Of a stretch of DNA of 64,000 bases, positions 8,235 through 16,569 are shown piece by piece. The first letter of the stretch is position 1. The number at the start of each line of letters is the position of its first letter. The notes beneath the pieces are model-generated. The model was given only the letters and a program-made list of their open reading frames with translations. It ran no database searches and was not told where the DNA came from. The stretch is from Hymenobacter telluris (GTDB taxonomy: Bacteria > Bacteroidota > Bacteroidia > Cytophagales > Hymenobacteraceae): contig NZ_JAFLQZ010000009.1 of NCBI RefSeq assembly GCF_017313265.1, positions 62,001-126,000 of the forward strand. The letters are read 5' to 3'. The translations under genes were made by a program, and so were the position numbers.

Positions 8235-9319
8235 GAACCCCGACGGACAGTGTAAAAAGGGTTTTTGACTTTGACGCGTTGCTTTTCCAACAGGAGGGTA
8301 GCGGCGGTGCGGCCCATGGCCTCGAAATCGGTGGTAATAACGGTCATGTTCAGCAGTTCTTTCAGAGGCGTTTCGTTGAACGAAATGATGCCTACTTCGC
8401 GGCCAAGCAAGTAGCTGGTCTGGCGCATCTTCTTCACCAGCTCCACTAAGTCGGTTTCTCGGATAACAACGTAGGCCGTACCTACTTGCAGGACCTCACT
8501 CATGGCGTTTTCCACCACCGCAAAGGTTTTGTTGTGCAATAGGCAGAATGAGCGGAACCCCCACGGTAGCTCCTCGGGGTGGTTGGCGTCGGAGGGCAGA
8601 ATGAGCACCAAGCGGGAATACTTTTCCAGTAAGTCGGCGGTGTTTTCCAATGCCCCGAAAATGTCTTTATCGAAGTCCTGGAACACGCGCAGGCAGTCGT
8701 GCTTGAGGTCGGGAATGTCCTTGTCGAGCAGCACCAACTCCTGCGACGGAATGGTGTTCAGAATGTTCTGGTAGGTGGCTTTGGGCGTGTCCAGCGTGAA
8801 GTGCGGCATCACCACGTAGTAGTTGTACTTGCCCAGGCTTTTCTCGATGATTTCCTGAAACAGATTCACGTTGTAGTGATGAATCTGGAGGTCAACGGTA
8901 GCGGCCTCGCCCAAGGCTTCGAGGAAGGCGTAGTAGATGATTTTCTTGTAGGAACTCAGCTTGTTGAATACCAGCAAAATCTTCAGCTTGGTGTTGTCGT
9001 TGGCCTGCACGTAGTAGCCCTTGCCTTGCACCGACGTGATAAAACCCCTTTCCCGTAGCTCGCGGTAGGCTTTTTCCACCGTGTCGCGGGCCAGATAATA
9101 TTCCACGCTCAGCTCGCTGATGGAAGGAAGCTGGTCACCATTTTTCAGTAGGCCCCGCTCAATATCGGTAATCACCGACTGCACAATCTGCTTGTACTTC
9201 GGGGTTTTGTCGAGGGGCTTCAGCTGAAGCTTGTAGAAATTAGGACTAATCAATGTTGCTCGGTGCTCAACTAAACCGACGCCAAGGTTCCGGTCGCGGG
9301 AAGCTGATTTATAAATCAT
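8228..9319 (-). CDS. GntR-type regulator with sugar-binding-like C-terminal domain
   Basis: A 363-residue transcription factor. After a 40-residue leader that may not be translated, it has a GntR winged helix-turn-helix (KYKQIVQSVITDIERGLL, then LPSISELSVEYYLARDTVEK and GFITSVQGKGYYV), followed by a periplasmic-binding-protein-like domain of the LacI type (LKILLVFNKLSSYKKIIYYAF onward) ending in TTDFEAMGRTAATLLLEK. It heads the minus-strand run of isomerase, kinase and lut genes and is the best candidate for the rhamnose-responsive regulator, replacing the AraC-type RhaR/RhaS of other bacteria. No internal ATG exists before the helix-turn-helix; a TTG near 9247 is an alternative start. Ligand is inferred. 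Confidence 0.85.
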   Translation of the reverse strand: MIYKSASRDRNLGVGLVEHRATLISPNFYKLQLKPLDKTPKYKQIVQSVITDIERGLLKNGDQLPSISELSVEYYLARDTVEKAYRELRERGFITSVQGKGYYVQANDNTKLKILLVFNKLSSYKKIIYYAFLEALGEAATVDLQIHHYNVNLFQEIIEKSLGKYNYYVVMPHFTLDTPKATYQNILNTIPSQELVLLDKDIPDLKHDCLRVFQDFDKDIFGALENTADLLEKYSRLVLILPSDANHPEELPWGFRSFCLLHNKTFAVVENAMSEVLQVGTAYVVIRETDLVELVKKMRQTSYLLGREVGIISFNETPLKELLNMTVITTDFEAMGRTAATLLLEKQRVKVKNPFYTVRRGSL

Positions 9320-9664
9320 GGTGGAAAAGGACTAGTGGGAATTTGAAAGGGCAGAGTCGGCTATTCCATGCAGAGAGTTATAAGGTGTGGTAGGGCGGAC
9401 ATGGCAAACGGGTCTTGCGGAAACCCAATGAAACTACCAGCGCTGGCATCAGGTCATGAAGGCCGAGCTTGTTGCAAACAGACAATGGAAATGAAGATCA
9501 GATGCTTGAAAATACTGAAAGCAACTTGCTTTAGCAGTGAAAATGCCAGTTTTCCTCGGCAAAAATCAACGGGAACGTTGCCGGAAATAATGATTGGTTA
9601 TGAGATACTAGCGGATCTATGCTGGATATTATCTGGATTAGCCGACTGAGCTGCTAGAATGGCA
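9320..9664. other. Non-coding stretch upstream of the regulator gene
   Basis: This region between the regulator and the terminator of the fused aldolase gene is richer in A and T than its surroundings. It must contain the promoter of the regulator gene, but I found no clear Bacteroidota promoter match, operator or RNA fold. A 93-codon plus-strand frame (9368-9649) has no recognisable features and is taken as chance. Confidence 0.5.
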
Positions 9665-9707
9665 ACAAAAAACCCGACAAACTGAAAAGAATTCAGTCTG
9701 TCGGGTT
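9665..9707 (-). terminator. Intrinsic terminator of the fused RhaD-RhaE gene
   Basis: A 16-bp stem with one mismatch (9671-9686 with 9692-9707) and a five-base loop is followed, on the minus strand, by a run of six T residues (9672-9667). It sits about 90 bases after the stop codon of the aldolase/dehydrogenase gene and should separate that unit from the regulator-isomerase unit. Confidence 0.85.
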
Positions 9708-9794
9708 CTGGTAGAACGGCTATTCGGTAGCCGCTTTAATTTCCGGATTCATCGGCTGCAAGAGCCATCCGGAAACAGAAGCTGCGTCTTTGGC

Positions 9795-11903
9795 TTAGCG
9801 CACGAAAGCCATAGCTACGCCGCCATCCACGTTGAGCACGTTGCCCGTCGATTTGCTCAGCGAGCCATCCACGAACACGCGCACTGCTTTGGCAATGTCT
9901 TCGGACAGCAGCTCTTCGCCTAGCAACGTCCGCTTGGCGTAGTGCGCGGGCAGCTCTTCCACCGAAATGCCGTACGCCTTGGCGCGACCCGCAGCCCACT
10001 CGCCTTCCCAGATTTTAGAGCCGCGCAATACGGCATCGGGATTGACGGTGTTCACGCGGATTTTGTCGGCACCCAGCTCGGCGGCCAGCAGGCGGCTCAT
10101 GTGCAGCTGAGCGGCTTTAGCGGTACCGTAAGCTACGTTGTTGGGGCCGGCTACCAGGCCGTTCTTGCTGGCAATGTTCACGATGTCGCCACCGAGAGCT
10201 TGCTGGCGCAGGATGGTTACAGCGGCCTGGCTTACCAGGAACTGACCTTTCACAAGCACGTCGTTGAGGATGTCCCAATCGGCTTGCGTGGTGTCGGCGA
10301 GGGGCTTGCTGATGCTCAGGCCGGCGCAGTTGACGATGATGTCAACACCACCGAACTGGAGCACGCTGGCCCGCAACGATTCGGCAATGCTGTCGGCATC
10401 CGTCACGTTGATGGACGCGGTGAGGGCGCTGTCTTTGCCGAACTGCTTGCGCAAATCAGCCTGGGTTTCTTCCAGCCGGTCACGGTCTACTGCTACTACA
10501 CAGGCGCCGAACTTCAGCAGCTCTTCGCAGATGGCTTTGCCAATGCCGCCGGTGCCGCCCGTCACGTAGGCCACCTTGCCCGACAGGGCTTTAGGCGGGG
10601 CCATACGCTGCAACTTGGCTTCTTCCAGCAACCAGTACTCGATGTTGAAGGCTTCCTGCTCGGCCAGGCCGGTGTACTCACTTACCGCCTCAGCGCCTTT
10701 CATTACGTTGATGGCGTTGGTGTAGAACTCAGCGGCTACGCGGGCCGTCTGCTTGTCCTTGGCGAAGGTGAACATGCCCACGCCGGGCCACAGGATAACC
10801 ACCGGGTTGGCGTCGCGCATGGCCGGCGAGTTGGGGTGCTTGCTGCGCTCATAGTACGCGGCATAGTCCTGGCGATACGCCGCAAACTGCTCCTGCAAGT
10901 ACTCCTGCACGGCGGCCAGGGGCTGGTGCATGATGGCCTCGTCGAGAACCAGCGGACGGATTTTGGTGCGCAGGAAGTGGTCGGGGCAGGAGGTGCCTTT
11001 CTGGGCCAGACGGGCCAGGTCGTGCGAGTTTACAAACTCCAGCACGCGGGCGTCGTCGGTGTAGTGGCCCAGCATGCGGCGGTGGCCCGAGGCCAGGCCG
11101 CGCAGTACGGGCATTACGTCGGCAGCCATGCGGCGGCGGGTGGCTTCATCGGGGCCGTTTTCCAGCTTCACGCCACCGAAAACCGGACCTTTTTTGCCGT
11201 AGTTGGCTTCCAGGTACGTGGCCGCCATTTCAATCACCTCCAGGGTGTTGATGTACGACTCGTAGCTGGTGTCGCCCCACGTAAACAAGCCGTGGCCGCC
11301 CAGAATCACGCCACGCAGGCCGGGGTTTTCGGCTACGATTTTTTCGAGCTGCAAGCCCAGGTCGAAGCCGGGCTTCTGCCACGGCAACCAGCCCATGGTG
11401 TCGCCCCAGATTTCCTTCATGATCTGCTCGCCGTCCTTGCTGGCGGCAATGGCAATCAGGGCATCGGGGTGCAGGTGGTCGATGTGCTTGAAAGGCAGCA
11501 GGCCGTGCAGCGGCGTATCAATGGAAGGCGTGGCGCACTTGGGGTCGAAGAGGCAGTACTCGAACAGGCCCACCATTTCGTCTTCGTGCTCCAGGCCGCG
11601 GTAGCGGTTTTTCAGCGCGTGGAGCTTGTCTACGTACAGGTTGGCGCAGCCGGCTTTGGTGAGCGTGCCGATGTCGCCGCCCGAGCCTTTCACCCACATT
11701 ACCGGTACCGACTCACCGGTAACGGGGTCGGTTTCCGTGATTTTGCAGGAGGTATTACCACCGGCGTAGTTGGTGAGCCGCAAGTCGGCACCGAGCAGGT
11801 TGGAACGGTAGAGGAAAAGGGCTACTTCGTCGCCGGCGAGTTCAGCCGCCTTCGTCTCATCCCATAGGTAGCTGACGTGCTGAAAGGTGAGCGTTTTTTC
11901 CAT
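9795..11903 (-). CDS. rhaD: Bifunctional rhamnulose-1-phosphate aldolase / L-lactaldehyde dehydrogenase
   Basis: A 702-residue fusion. The N-terminal 430 or so residues are a class II aldolase/adducin domain (TNYAGGNTSCKI, WVKGSGGDIGTL, TPLHGLLPFKHIDHLHPDA, VILGGHGLFTWG with metal-binding histidines) that should split L-rhamnulose 1-phosphate into dihydroxyacetone phosphate and L-lactaldehyde. The C-terminal part is a short-chain dehydrogenase (VTGGTGGIGKAI near residue 448; catalytic YGTAK near 589-593) that should oxidize the lactaldehyde to L-lactate. The product feeds LutABC encoded nearby. The start at 11903 (MEKTLTFQHVSYLWDE) matches the family; an extension to 11957 is less likely. It is divergent from rhaT and ends in its own terminator. 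Confidence 0.93.
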   Translation of the reverse strand: MEKTLTFQHVSYLWDETKAAELAGDEVALFLYRSNLLGADLRLTNYAGGNTSCKITETDPVTGESVPVMWVKGSGGDIGTLTKAGCANLYVDKLHALKNRYRGLEHEDEMVGLFEYCLFDPKCATPSIDTPLHGLLPFKHIDHLHPDALIAIAASKDGEQIMKEIWGDTMGWLPWQKPGFDLGLQLEKIVAENPGLRGVILGGHGLFTWGDTSYESYINTLEVIEMAATYLEANYGKKGPVFGGVKLENGPDEATRRRMAADVMPVLRGLASGHRRMLGHYTDDARVLEFVNSHDLARLAQKGTSCPDHFLRTKIRPLVLDEAIMHQPLAAVQEYLQEQFAAYRQDYAAYYERSKHPNSPAMRDANPVVILWPGVGMFTFAKDKQTARVAAEFYTNAINVMKGAEAVSEYTGLAEQEAFNIEYWLLEEAKLQRMAPPKALSGKVAYVTGGTGGIGKAICEELLKFGACVVAVDRDRLEETQADLRKQFGKDSALTASINVTDADSIAESLRASVLQFGGVDIIVNCAGLSISKPLADTTQADWDILNDVLVKGQFLVSQAAVTILRQQALGGDIVNIASKNGLVAGPNNVAYGTAKAAQLHMSRLLAAELGADKIRVNTVNPDAVLRGSKIWEGEWAAGRAKAYGISVEELPAHYAKRTLLGEELLSEDIAKAVRVFVDGSLSKSTGNVLNVDGGVAMAFVR

Positions 11904-11954
11904 AGTGGTGCTTCTGATGAATTTGCCAGAAAACAGTAAATAATTACTTTTCAG

Positions 11955-11982
11955 CAAAGTACCGGGTTGGCGCTAGGCTAAA
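11955..11982 (-). promoter_or_regulatory. Possible promoter for the fused aldolase gene
   Basis: On the minus strand TTTA (11982-11979) is followed after 17 bases by TACTTTG (11961-11955), about 52 bases ahead of the start codon at 11903. The same TACTTTG variant lies before the isomerase gene. The match to TAnnTTTG lacks one base, so confidence is low. Confidence 0.3.
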
Positions 11983-12097
11983 CCTCCTGCACTCTCCTGC
12001 TTGCCAGTAAAATAATTATTAGCCTTGCTGCATGTTTAAAAGTAAGTCTTCACTAGCCGCAGGCTTTTCTGATCTGTTCAGGAGAGCACAGGACAGT

Positions 12098-12142
12098 GTA
12101 CGACTATAGGTAAAGCAGATTTGTTGAAAATCGTACGACTAT
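12098..12142. promoter_or_regulatory. Direct repeat upstream of rhaT, possible operator
   Basis: The ten-base sequence GTACGACTAT occurs at 12098-12107 and again at 12133-12142, the second copy overlapping the rhaT start codon. Their starts are 35 bases apart. The position between two divergent rhamnose genes suggests a regulator site, perhaps for the GntR-type protein encoded nearby, but nothing proves binding. Confidence 0.4.
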
Positions 12143-13232
12143 GGCAGTAATCTGGGGAGTTATTTTTCACGCGTTAGGCGGCTTTGCCTCCGGCAGCTTC
12201 TACCTACCCTACAAGAAGGTGAAAGGCTGGTCCTGGGAAAGCTACTGGCTGGTAGGCGGCATCGTATCGTGGCTGCTGGTGCCGTGGCTGCTGGGCTTCC
12301 TCACCATCCCTAACCTGACCACCGTGCTCAGCCAGACAGACGGCTCGACGCTGTTCTGGGTGTATTTCTGGGGCGTGCTCTGGGGCTTCGGGGGGCTGAC
12401 CTTCGGGCTGGGGATGCGCTACCTGGGGCTGTCGTTGGGCATGGCCGTTATCATGGGGCTGTGCGCGCTGGTCGGGACGCTGGTGCCCCCCATCTGGGGC
12501 GGTACGATTGTGCAGCTACTGAGCACGGCCTCGGGGCAGGTAACGCTGCTGGGGCTGCTGGTGTGCTTGGTGGGCATCCTGATTTGCAGCCGGGCCGGCA
12601 TCATGAAAGAAAAGTCGTTATCGGCGGAGCAGAAAAGCGAGTCGATTGCCGAGTACGATTTGAAGAAGGGCCTGCTGGTGGCGGTGTTTTCGGGCATCAT
12701 GAGTGCCTGCTTCGCCTTCGGGCTGGAAGCCGGCCAGAAGATTGCCGATTTGGCCGTGCAGCAAGGCGCCGACCCGCTGTATAAGAACAACGCCATTCTG
12801 GTGGTAATTCTGCTGGGCGGCCTCACCACCAACGCGGTGTGGTGCCTGTACCTCAACCTGAAAAACAAAACCTACACCGACTACCTCAACCCCTCGTACC
12901 CCGCGCTGCGCAACATCTTGTTCTGCGCCACGGCGGGTACGCTCTGGTACTTTCAGTTTTTCTTCTACGGCATGGGCGACACCCGGCTGGGGGTGTACCG
13001 CTTCTCGGGCTGGACACTGCACATGGCGTTTATTATTGCCTTCAGCTCGATGTGGGGCATCTACCTGCACGAGTGGCGTGGGGCCAACAAGGCTACTATG
13101 CGCACGGTGTCGTTCGGTATCCTGACGGTGGTGCTGTCCACGATTATTGTAGGCTACGGCAACTACCTGGGCTCGGAAGCTACTGCAACAACTACTAACA
13201 CTCCAGCCATAGAAGTAGCCGCGCAGCCATAA
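12141..13232 (+). CDS. rhaT: L-rhamnose/H+ symporter RhaT
   Basis: A 363-residue inner-membrane protein of the RhaT family with about ten hydrophobic segments. It begins MAVIWGVIFHALGGFASGSFYLPYKK and carries the family features WSWESYWLVGGI, GLGMRYLGLSLGMAVIMGL and SGIMSACFAFGLEAG. It should import L-rhamnose with protons after outer-membrane uptake and periplasmic release. The length is slightly above the E. coli protein because of a polar tail rich in threonine and alanine. It diverges from the fused aldolase gene and is followed by a clear terminator, so it is probably a single-gene unit. A direct repeat overlaps its start. Confidence 0.93.
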   Translation: MAVIWGVIFHALGGFASGSFYLPYKKVKGWSWESYWLVGGIVSWLLVPWLLGFLTIPNLTTVLSQTDGSTLFWVYFWGVLWGFGGLTFGLGMRYLGLSLGMAVIMGLCALVGTLVPPIWGGTIVQLLSTASGQVTLLGLLVCLVGILICSRAGIMKEKSLSAEQKSESIAEYDLKKGLLVAVFSGIMSACFAFGLEAGQKIADLAVQQGADPLYKNNAILVVILLGGLTTNAVWCLYLNLKNKTYTDYLNPSYPALRNILFCATAGTLWYFQFFFYGMGDTRLGVYRFSGWTLHMAFIIAFSSMWGIYLHEWRGANKATMRTVSFGILTVVLSTIIVGYGNYLGSEATATTTNTPAIEVAAQP

Positions 13233-13267
13233 GCGTAGTAAGAAAGCAAATAACATGATGTATCAGG

Positions 13268-13299
13268 AAAGCAGCCCGGCCTTAGGTCGGGCTGCTTTT
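13268..13299 (+). terminator. Intrinsic terminator after rhaT
   Basis: A strong stem (AAAGCAGCCCGGCC at 13268-13281 with GGTCGGGCTGCTTT at 13285-13298, a G-U pair inside, loop TTA) runs directly into T residues. It ends the rhaT transcript and separates it from the susC gene that starts about 130 bases later. Confidence 0.85.
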
Positions 13300-13426
13300 G
13301 TATATAAGAGAGATTAAAAATAAGTTAAATAAGCAGGTAGGTGCGGGAGAGAGTGGGGTGAGTGTTGCCATACTTTTATATCTCTTCTATGATCGGAGTG
13401 ACTTACTCTCACAATTACTGCCTCTT

Positions 13427-16400
13427 ATGAAAAAACTGTACGATCTGGCTAGGCCCCTGTCTCCGCTGGCCATCATACTTGCCGCGCATTCGGCGTATGG
13501 ACAAGCGCAAACGTTTTCGGGGAAAGTAACTACCGCCGATAAAAACGAGCCTTTACCCGGCGTGACCGTCGTGCTGAAAGGTACTACTATCGGCACGGGT
13601 ACTGGAGCTGATGGCTCCTTCTCGCTGAGCGTACCCAATGGTACCGGTACGCTGGTAGTATCTTCTATTGGCTATATAACGAAAGAAGTGCCACTGACCG
13701 GCAGTCTGGTGCTCAACATCAGTCTCAGTGCCGACAATAAGGCTCTGGATGAGGTAGTGGTAGTAGGCTACGGTACCCAGAAAGCCGGCAACGTAACCGG
13801 GGCTATTACCGGCATCACGGCTAAGGAAATAGAGGAGCGCCCCGTCAACCGCATTGAAAACGCACTGGTAGGTCAGATGCCCGGCGTATACGTGCAAACG
13901 CCGTCTGGGGAGCCGGGCGCGGAACTGCAAATTCGGGTGCGTGGTGCTGCTTCCATCAATGCCTCCAACGAGCCGCTGTACGTGGTAGACGGTGTACCCG
14001 TAGAAAACCTGCGCGGAATTAACCCCACCGACGTAGCCAATATTGAAGTACTGAAAGACGCCGCTTCGGCAGCCATCTACGGTTCGCGCGGTTCCAACGG
14101 TGTAGTATTGGTGACTACCAAGCGCGGCAAGAAAGGTACGCCCAAGCTGCAGTTCTCGGGTTTTACGGGCGTGCAGGTAGCCGAAAGCAGGCTGGATGTG
14201 CAGTCGGCGGAGGAGTGGATTCAGATGCGCAAGGAAGGTATTGACCTGGATTGGCTGGCGCAGAACCCTATCAACCGAGCCGAGGACTCCAGGGCTACGC
14301 GCATTCAGCGCCTGAGCGTAAACGGCGTGCCCCCCAGCCAGACCAACATTATCCGCTATACCCACGACCCTAAATGGGCGTATGGCCAAGACAGCCTGGC
14401 ATACATCGACTGGCAGGATGCTATTTTTCGCAAGGCCATCATGCAGCAGTACACGGTAGGTGTGTCGGGCGGCACCGACAACGTGAACTACAACGTGAAC
14501 GGCTCTTACCTGAACCAGAAGGGCATTATCATTGGCAGTGACTTGCAGCGGGCCACGCTACGCGCCAACTTTGATGCTCAGATTCGCAAGGGCATCAAAC
14601 TGACGATGACCTTGGCTCCCAGCATGGAATGGAGCAGCCTGGGCCGCGTAGATGGCACGGGTGGCCAAGCCCTGAATGCCGCGCAAATGCCGCCGGTGGC
14701 GCCCAAAGAAGCTGGCATATACGTAGGGGCCGACCCGTTCGTGACGTATGCTTGGTCGGGGCGCTATATCAGCCCGGTGGCTGTGATGGAGCGGACCCAG
14801 GCCAACGGTACCCGCACCCGCCTCAATGCCAATATGGGTTTGAATTTCGACCTCTATAAAGGCCTGCAGCTACAGTTACTGGGTGCTATGGACAACGGTT
14901 ACTTCCAAGACCAGATCTATACGCCAACCAACGCCAGCCGGGAGTGGTTTGGGGCCGCGGAAGGCTCGTTGAGCAACTCGCGCTACTCCCAGACTTTCAA
15001 CACGCGCTACCTGTTCCAGAGCGTACTGAACTACACCCGCAGCTTCGGCGACCACCGCTTGAGCGCCATTCTGGGCTACTCGGTGGAGCGTACCAAAATT
15101 GATTTTTCGCAGCAGGAAAATGGGCAGCTGCCTAACGACGCTACCTACTTGTTCGACCGGGCCAACTCCACGGTCAACCGCAGCTACATTACGGCCGGCA
15201 AGGAGGCGCTGCTGTCGTATTTCACCCGGGCGCAGTACGATTACAAAGAGAAGTATCTGGTTTCAGCCAGCTTGCGGCGCGACGGCTCTTCAAAGTTTGG
15301 GGCCAACCGGCCATTCGGCTATTTTCCGGCCGTATCGGTGGGCTGGCGCGTATCCAGCGAAGACTTCATGCAGGGTGTAACCTTCATCAGCGACCTGAAA
15401 GCACGGGCCAGCTGGGGCGTAACGGGCAACAACCGTATTCCCAACAACTCGCAGTTTGCTACCCTGGGCATTAGCAATTACTCGCTGAACGGAACGAGCA
15501 TCAATGGCTACAGCCCCAGCGGCTTTCAGAACGACGACTTAGGGTGGGAGCAAACGGCCAGCTTCAACTACGGCCTCGACTTCAGCGTGCTGCAAAACCG
15601 CTTGCAGGTAACGGCCGACTACTACACCAAGAACACCACCGACCTGTTGTATCAGGTGCCGTTGTCGTCGCTTACGGGGTTCACCCGCACATTCGTCAAC
15701 ATTGGAGAGGTGTACAACCAAGGGGTGGAGTTGGGCCTGAACTCGCGTAACCTAGTGGGGGCAGTTGGATGGAATACTGGCTTCAACGCCTCGTATAACA
15801 CCAATGAGGTAAGAAAGCTCGACTACGATAATACGCCCGTTCAAACCGGCCAAAGCCCCGGCGGGTTTGTGAGCATCTTGCAAGTGGGCTTGCCCGTCAA
15901 CTCCTACTTGCTTTATGACGCCATTGGGGTATACCAGACCCAGGCCGAAGTAGACCGTGACCCAAAGCTGGCCAACACCCGCGTAGGCGACATCAAGTAC
16001 CGCGACGTAAACGGCGACGGCAAAATCACGGACGCCGACCGTACCATCATGGGCAACCCCACGCCTAAGTTTATTTTCGGGGTTAGCAACAACTTTACTT
16101 ACAAGGGGTTCGACCTGAACGTGCTGGTAAATGCGCAGCAAGGTGGTGAATTGTACTCGCTGATTGGGCGCTCCATCGACCGGCCCGGCATGGGCTACCT
16201 CTACAACCACGCTTCTAAGTGGAACAACCGGTGGAAGTCGGAAGCAGAGCCCGGTGATGGCAAAACGCCAAGCATCACGGCCCAGAACAGCTCCCTGCTT
16301 GATTCGCGCTGGCTTTACAAGTCCGACTATATCCGCATCAAGAACGTGACGCTGGGCTATACCTTGCCCAAGAGCCGGGTGTACAGCAGTGCCCGCGTGT

Positions 16401-16540
16401 ATCTGGCGCTGGAAAACGCTTATATCTGGCACAACTACACCGGCGGCTTCTCGCCAGAGGCACTACAGACGGGTGGCTTCGATAACGGCAGCTACCCCCA
16501 GGCCCGCACCTATACGGTTGGCTTCAACCTGGCGCTGTAG
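13427..16540 (+). CDS. SusC/RagA-like TonB-dependent outer-membrane transporter (rhamnogalacturonan locus)
   Basis: A 1,037-residue outer-membrane importer. It has a signal peptide (MKKLYDLARPLSPLAIILAAHSAYGQ), a carboxypeptidase-regulatory-like domain (FSGKVTTADKNEPLPGVTVV), the SusC signature LDEVVVVGYGTQ near residue 115, a plug domain (YVVDGVPVENLRGINPTDV and AAIYGSRGSNGVVLVTTK) and a beta-barrel ending YPQARTYTVGFNLAL. The start at 13427 is chosen because the signal peptide begins there; the frame is open back to 13298. The susD partner follows after 29 bases. With lyase and acetylesterase genes downstream, the cargo is inferred to be rhamnogalacturonan oligosaccharides. Confidence 0.95.
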   Translation: MKKLYDLARPLSPLAIILAAHSAYGQAQTFSGKVTTADKNEPLPGVTVVLKGTTIGTGTGADGSFSLSVPNGTGTLVVSSIGYITKEVPLTGSLVLNISLSADNKALDEVVVVGYGTQKAGNVTGAITGITAKEIEERPVNRIENALVGQMPGVYVQTPSGEPGAELQIRVRGAASINASNEPLYVVDGVPVENLRGINPTDVANIEVLKDAASAAIYGSRGSNGVVLVTTKRGKKGTPKLQFSGFTGVQVAESRLDVQSAEEWIQMRKEGIDLDWLAQNPINRAEDSRATRIQRLSVNGVPPSQTNIIRYTHDPKWAYGQDSLAYIDWQDAIFRKAIMQQYTVGVSGGTDNVNYNVNGSYLNQKGIIIGSDLQRATLRANFDAQIRKGIKLTMTLAPSMEWSSLGRVDGTGGQALNAAQMPPVAPKEAGIYVGADPFVTYAWSGRYISPVAVMERTQANGTRTRLNANMGLNFDLYKGLQLQLLGAMDNGYFQDQIYTPTNASREWFGAAEGSLSNSRYSQTFNTRYLFQSVLNYTRSFGDHRLSAILGYSVERTKIDFSQQENGQLPNDATYLFDRANSTVNRSYITAGKEALLSYFTRAQYDYKEKYLVSASLRRDGSSKFGANRPFGYFPAVSVGWRVSSEDFMQGVTFISDLKARASWGVTGNNRIPNNSQFATLGISNYSLNGTSINGYSPSGFQNDDLGWEQTASFNYGLDFSVLQNRLQVTADYYTKNTTDLLYQVPLSSLTGFTRTFVNIGEVYNQGVELGLNSRNLVGAVGWNTGFNASYNTNEVRKLDYDNTPVQTGQSPGGFVSILQVGLPVNSYLLYDAIGVYQTQAEVDRDPKLANTRVGDIKYRDVNGDGKITDADRTIMGNPTPKFIFGVSNNFTYKGFDLNVLVNAQQGGELYSLIGRSIDRPGMGYLYNHASKWNNRWKSEAEPGDGKTPSITAQNSSLLDSRWLYKSDYIRIKNVTLGYTLPKSRVYSSARVYLALENAYIWHNYTGGFSPEALQTGGFDNGSYPQARTYTVGFNLAL

Positions 16541-16569
16541 CCCTCATTCCCACTCCAACCGATAGTTCC

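Noticed and set aside
9368..9649. A 93-codon frame in the gap before the regulator gene
   Set aside because: No domain, signal or neighbour logic, and the region is AT-rich non-coding DNA.
9942..11867. A 641-codon plus-strand open frame opposite the fused aldolase gene
   Set aside because: It is an antisense shadow produced by GC-rich codon bias; the minus-strand protein has full aldolase and SDR motifs.
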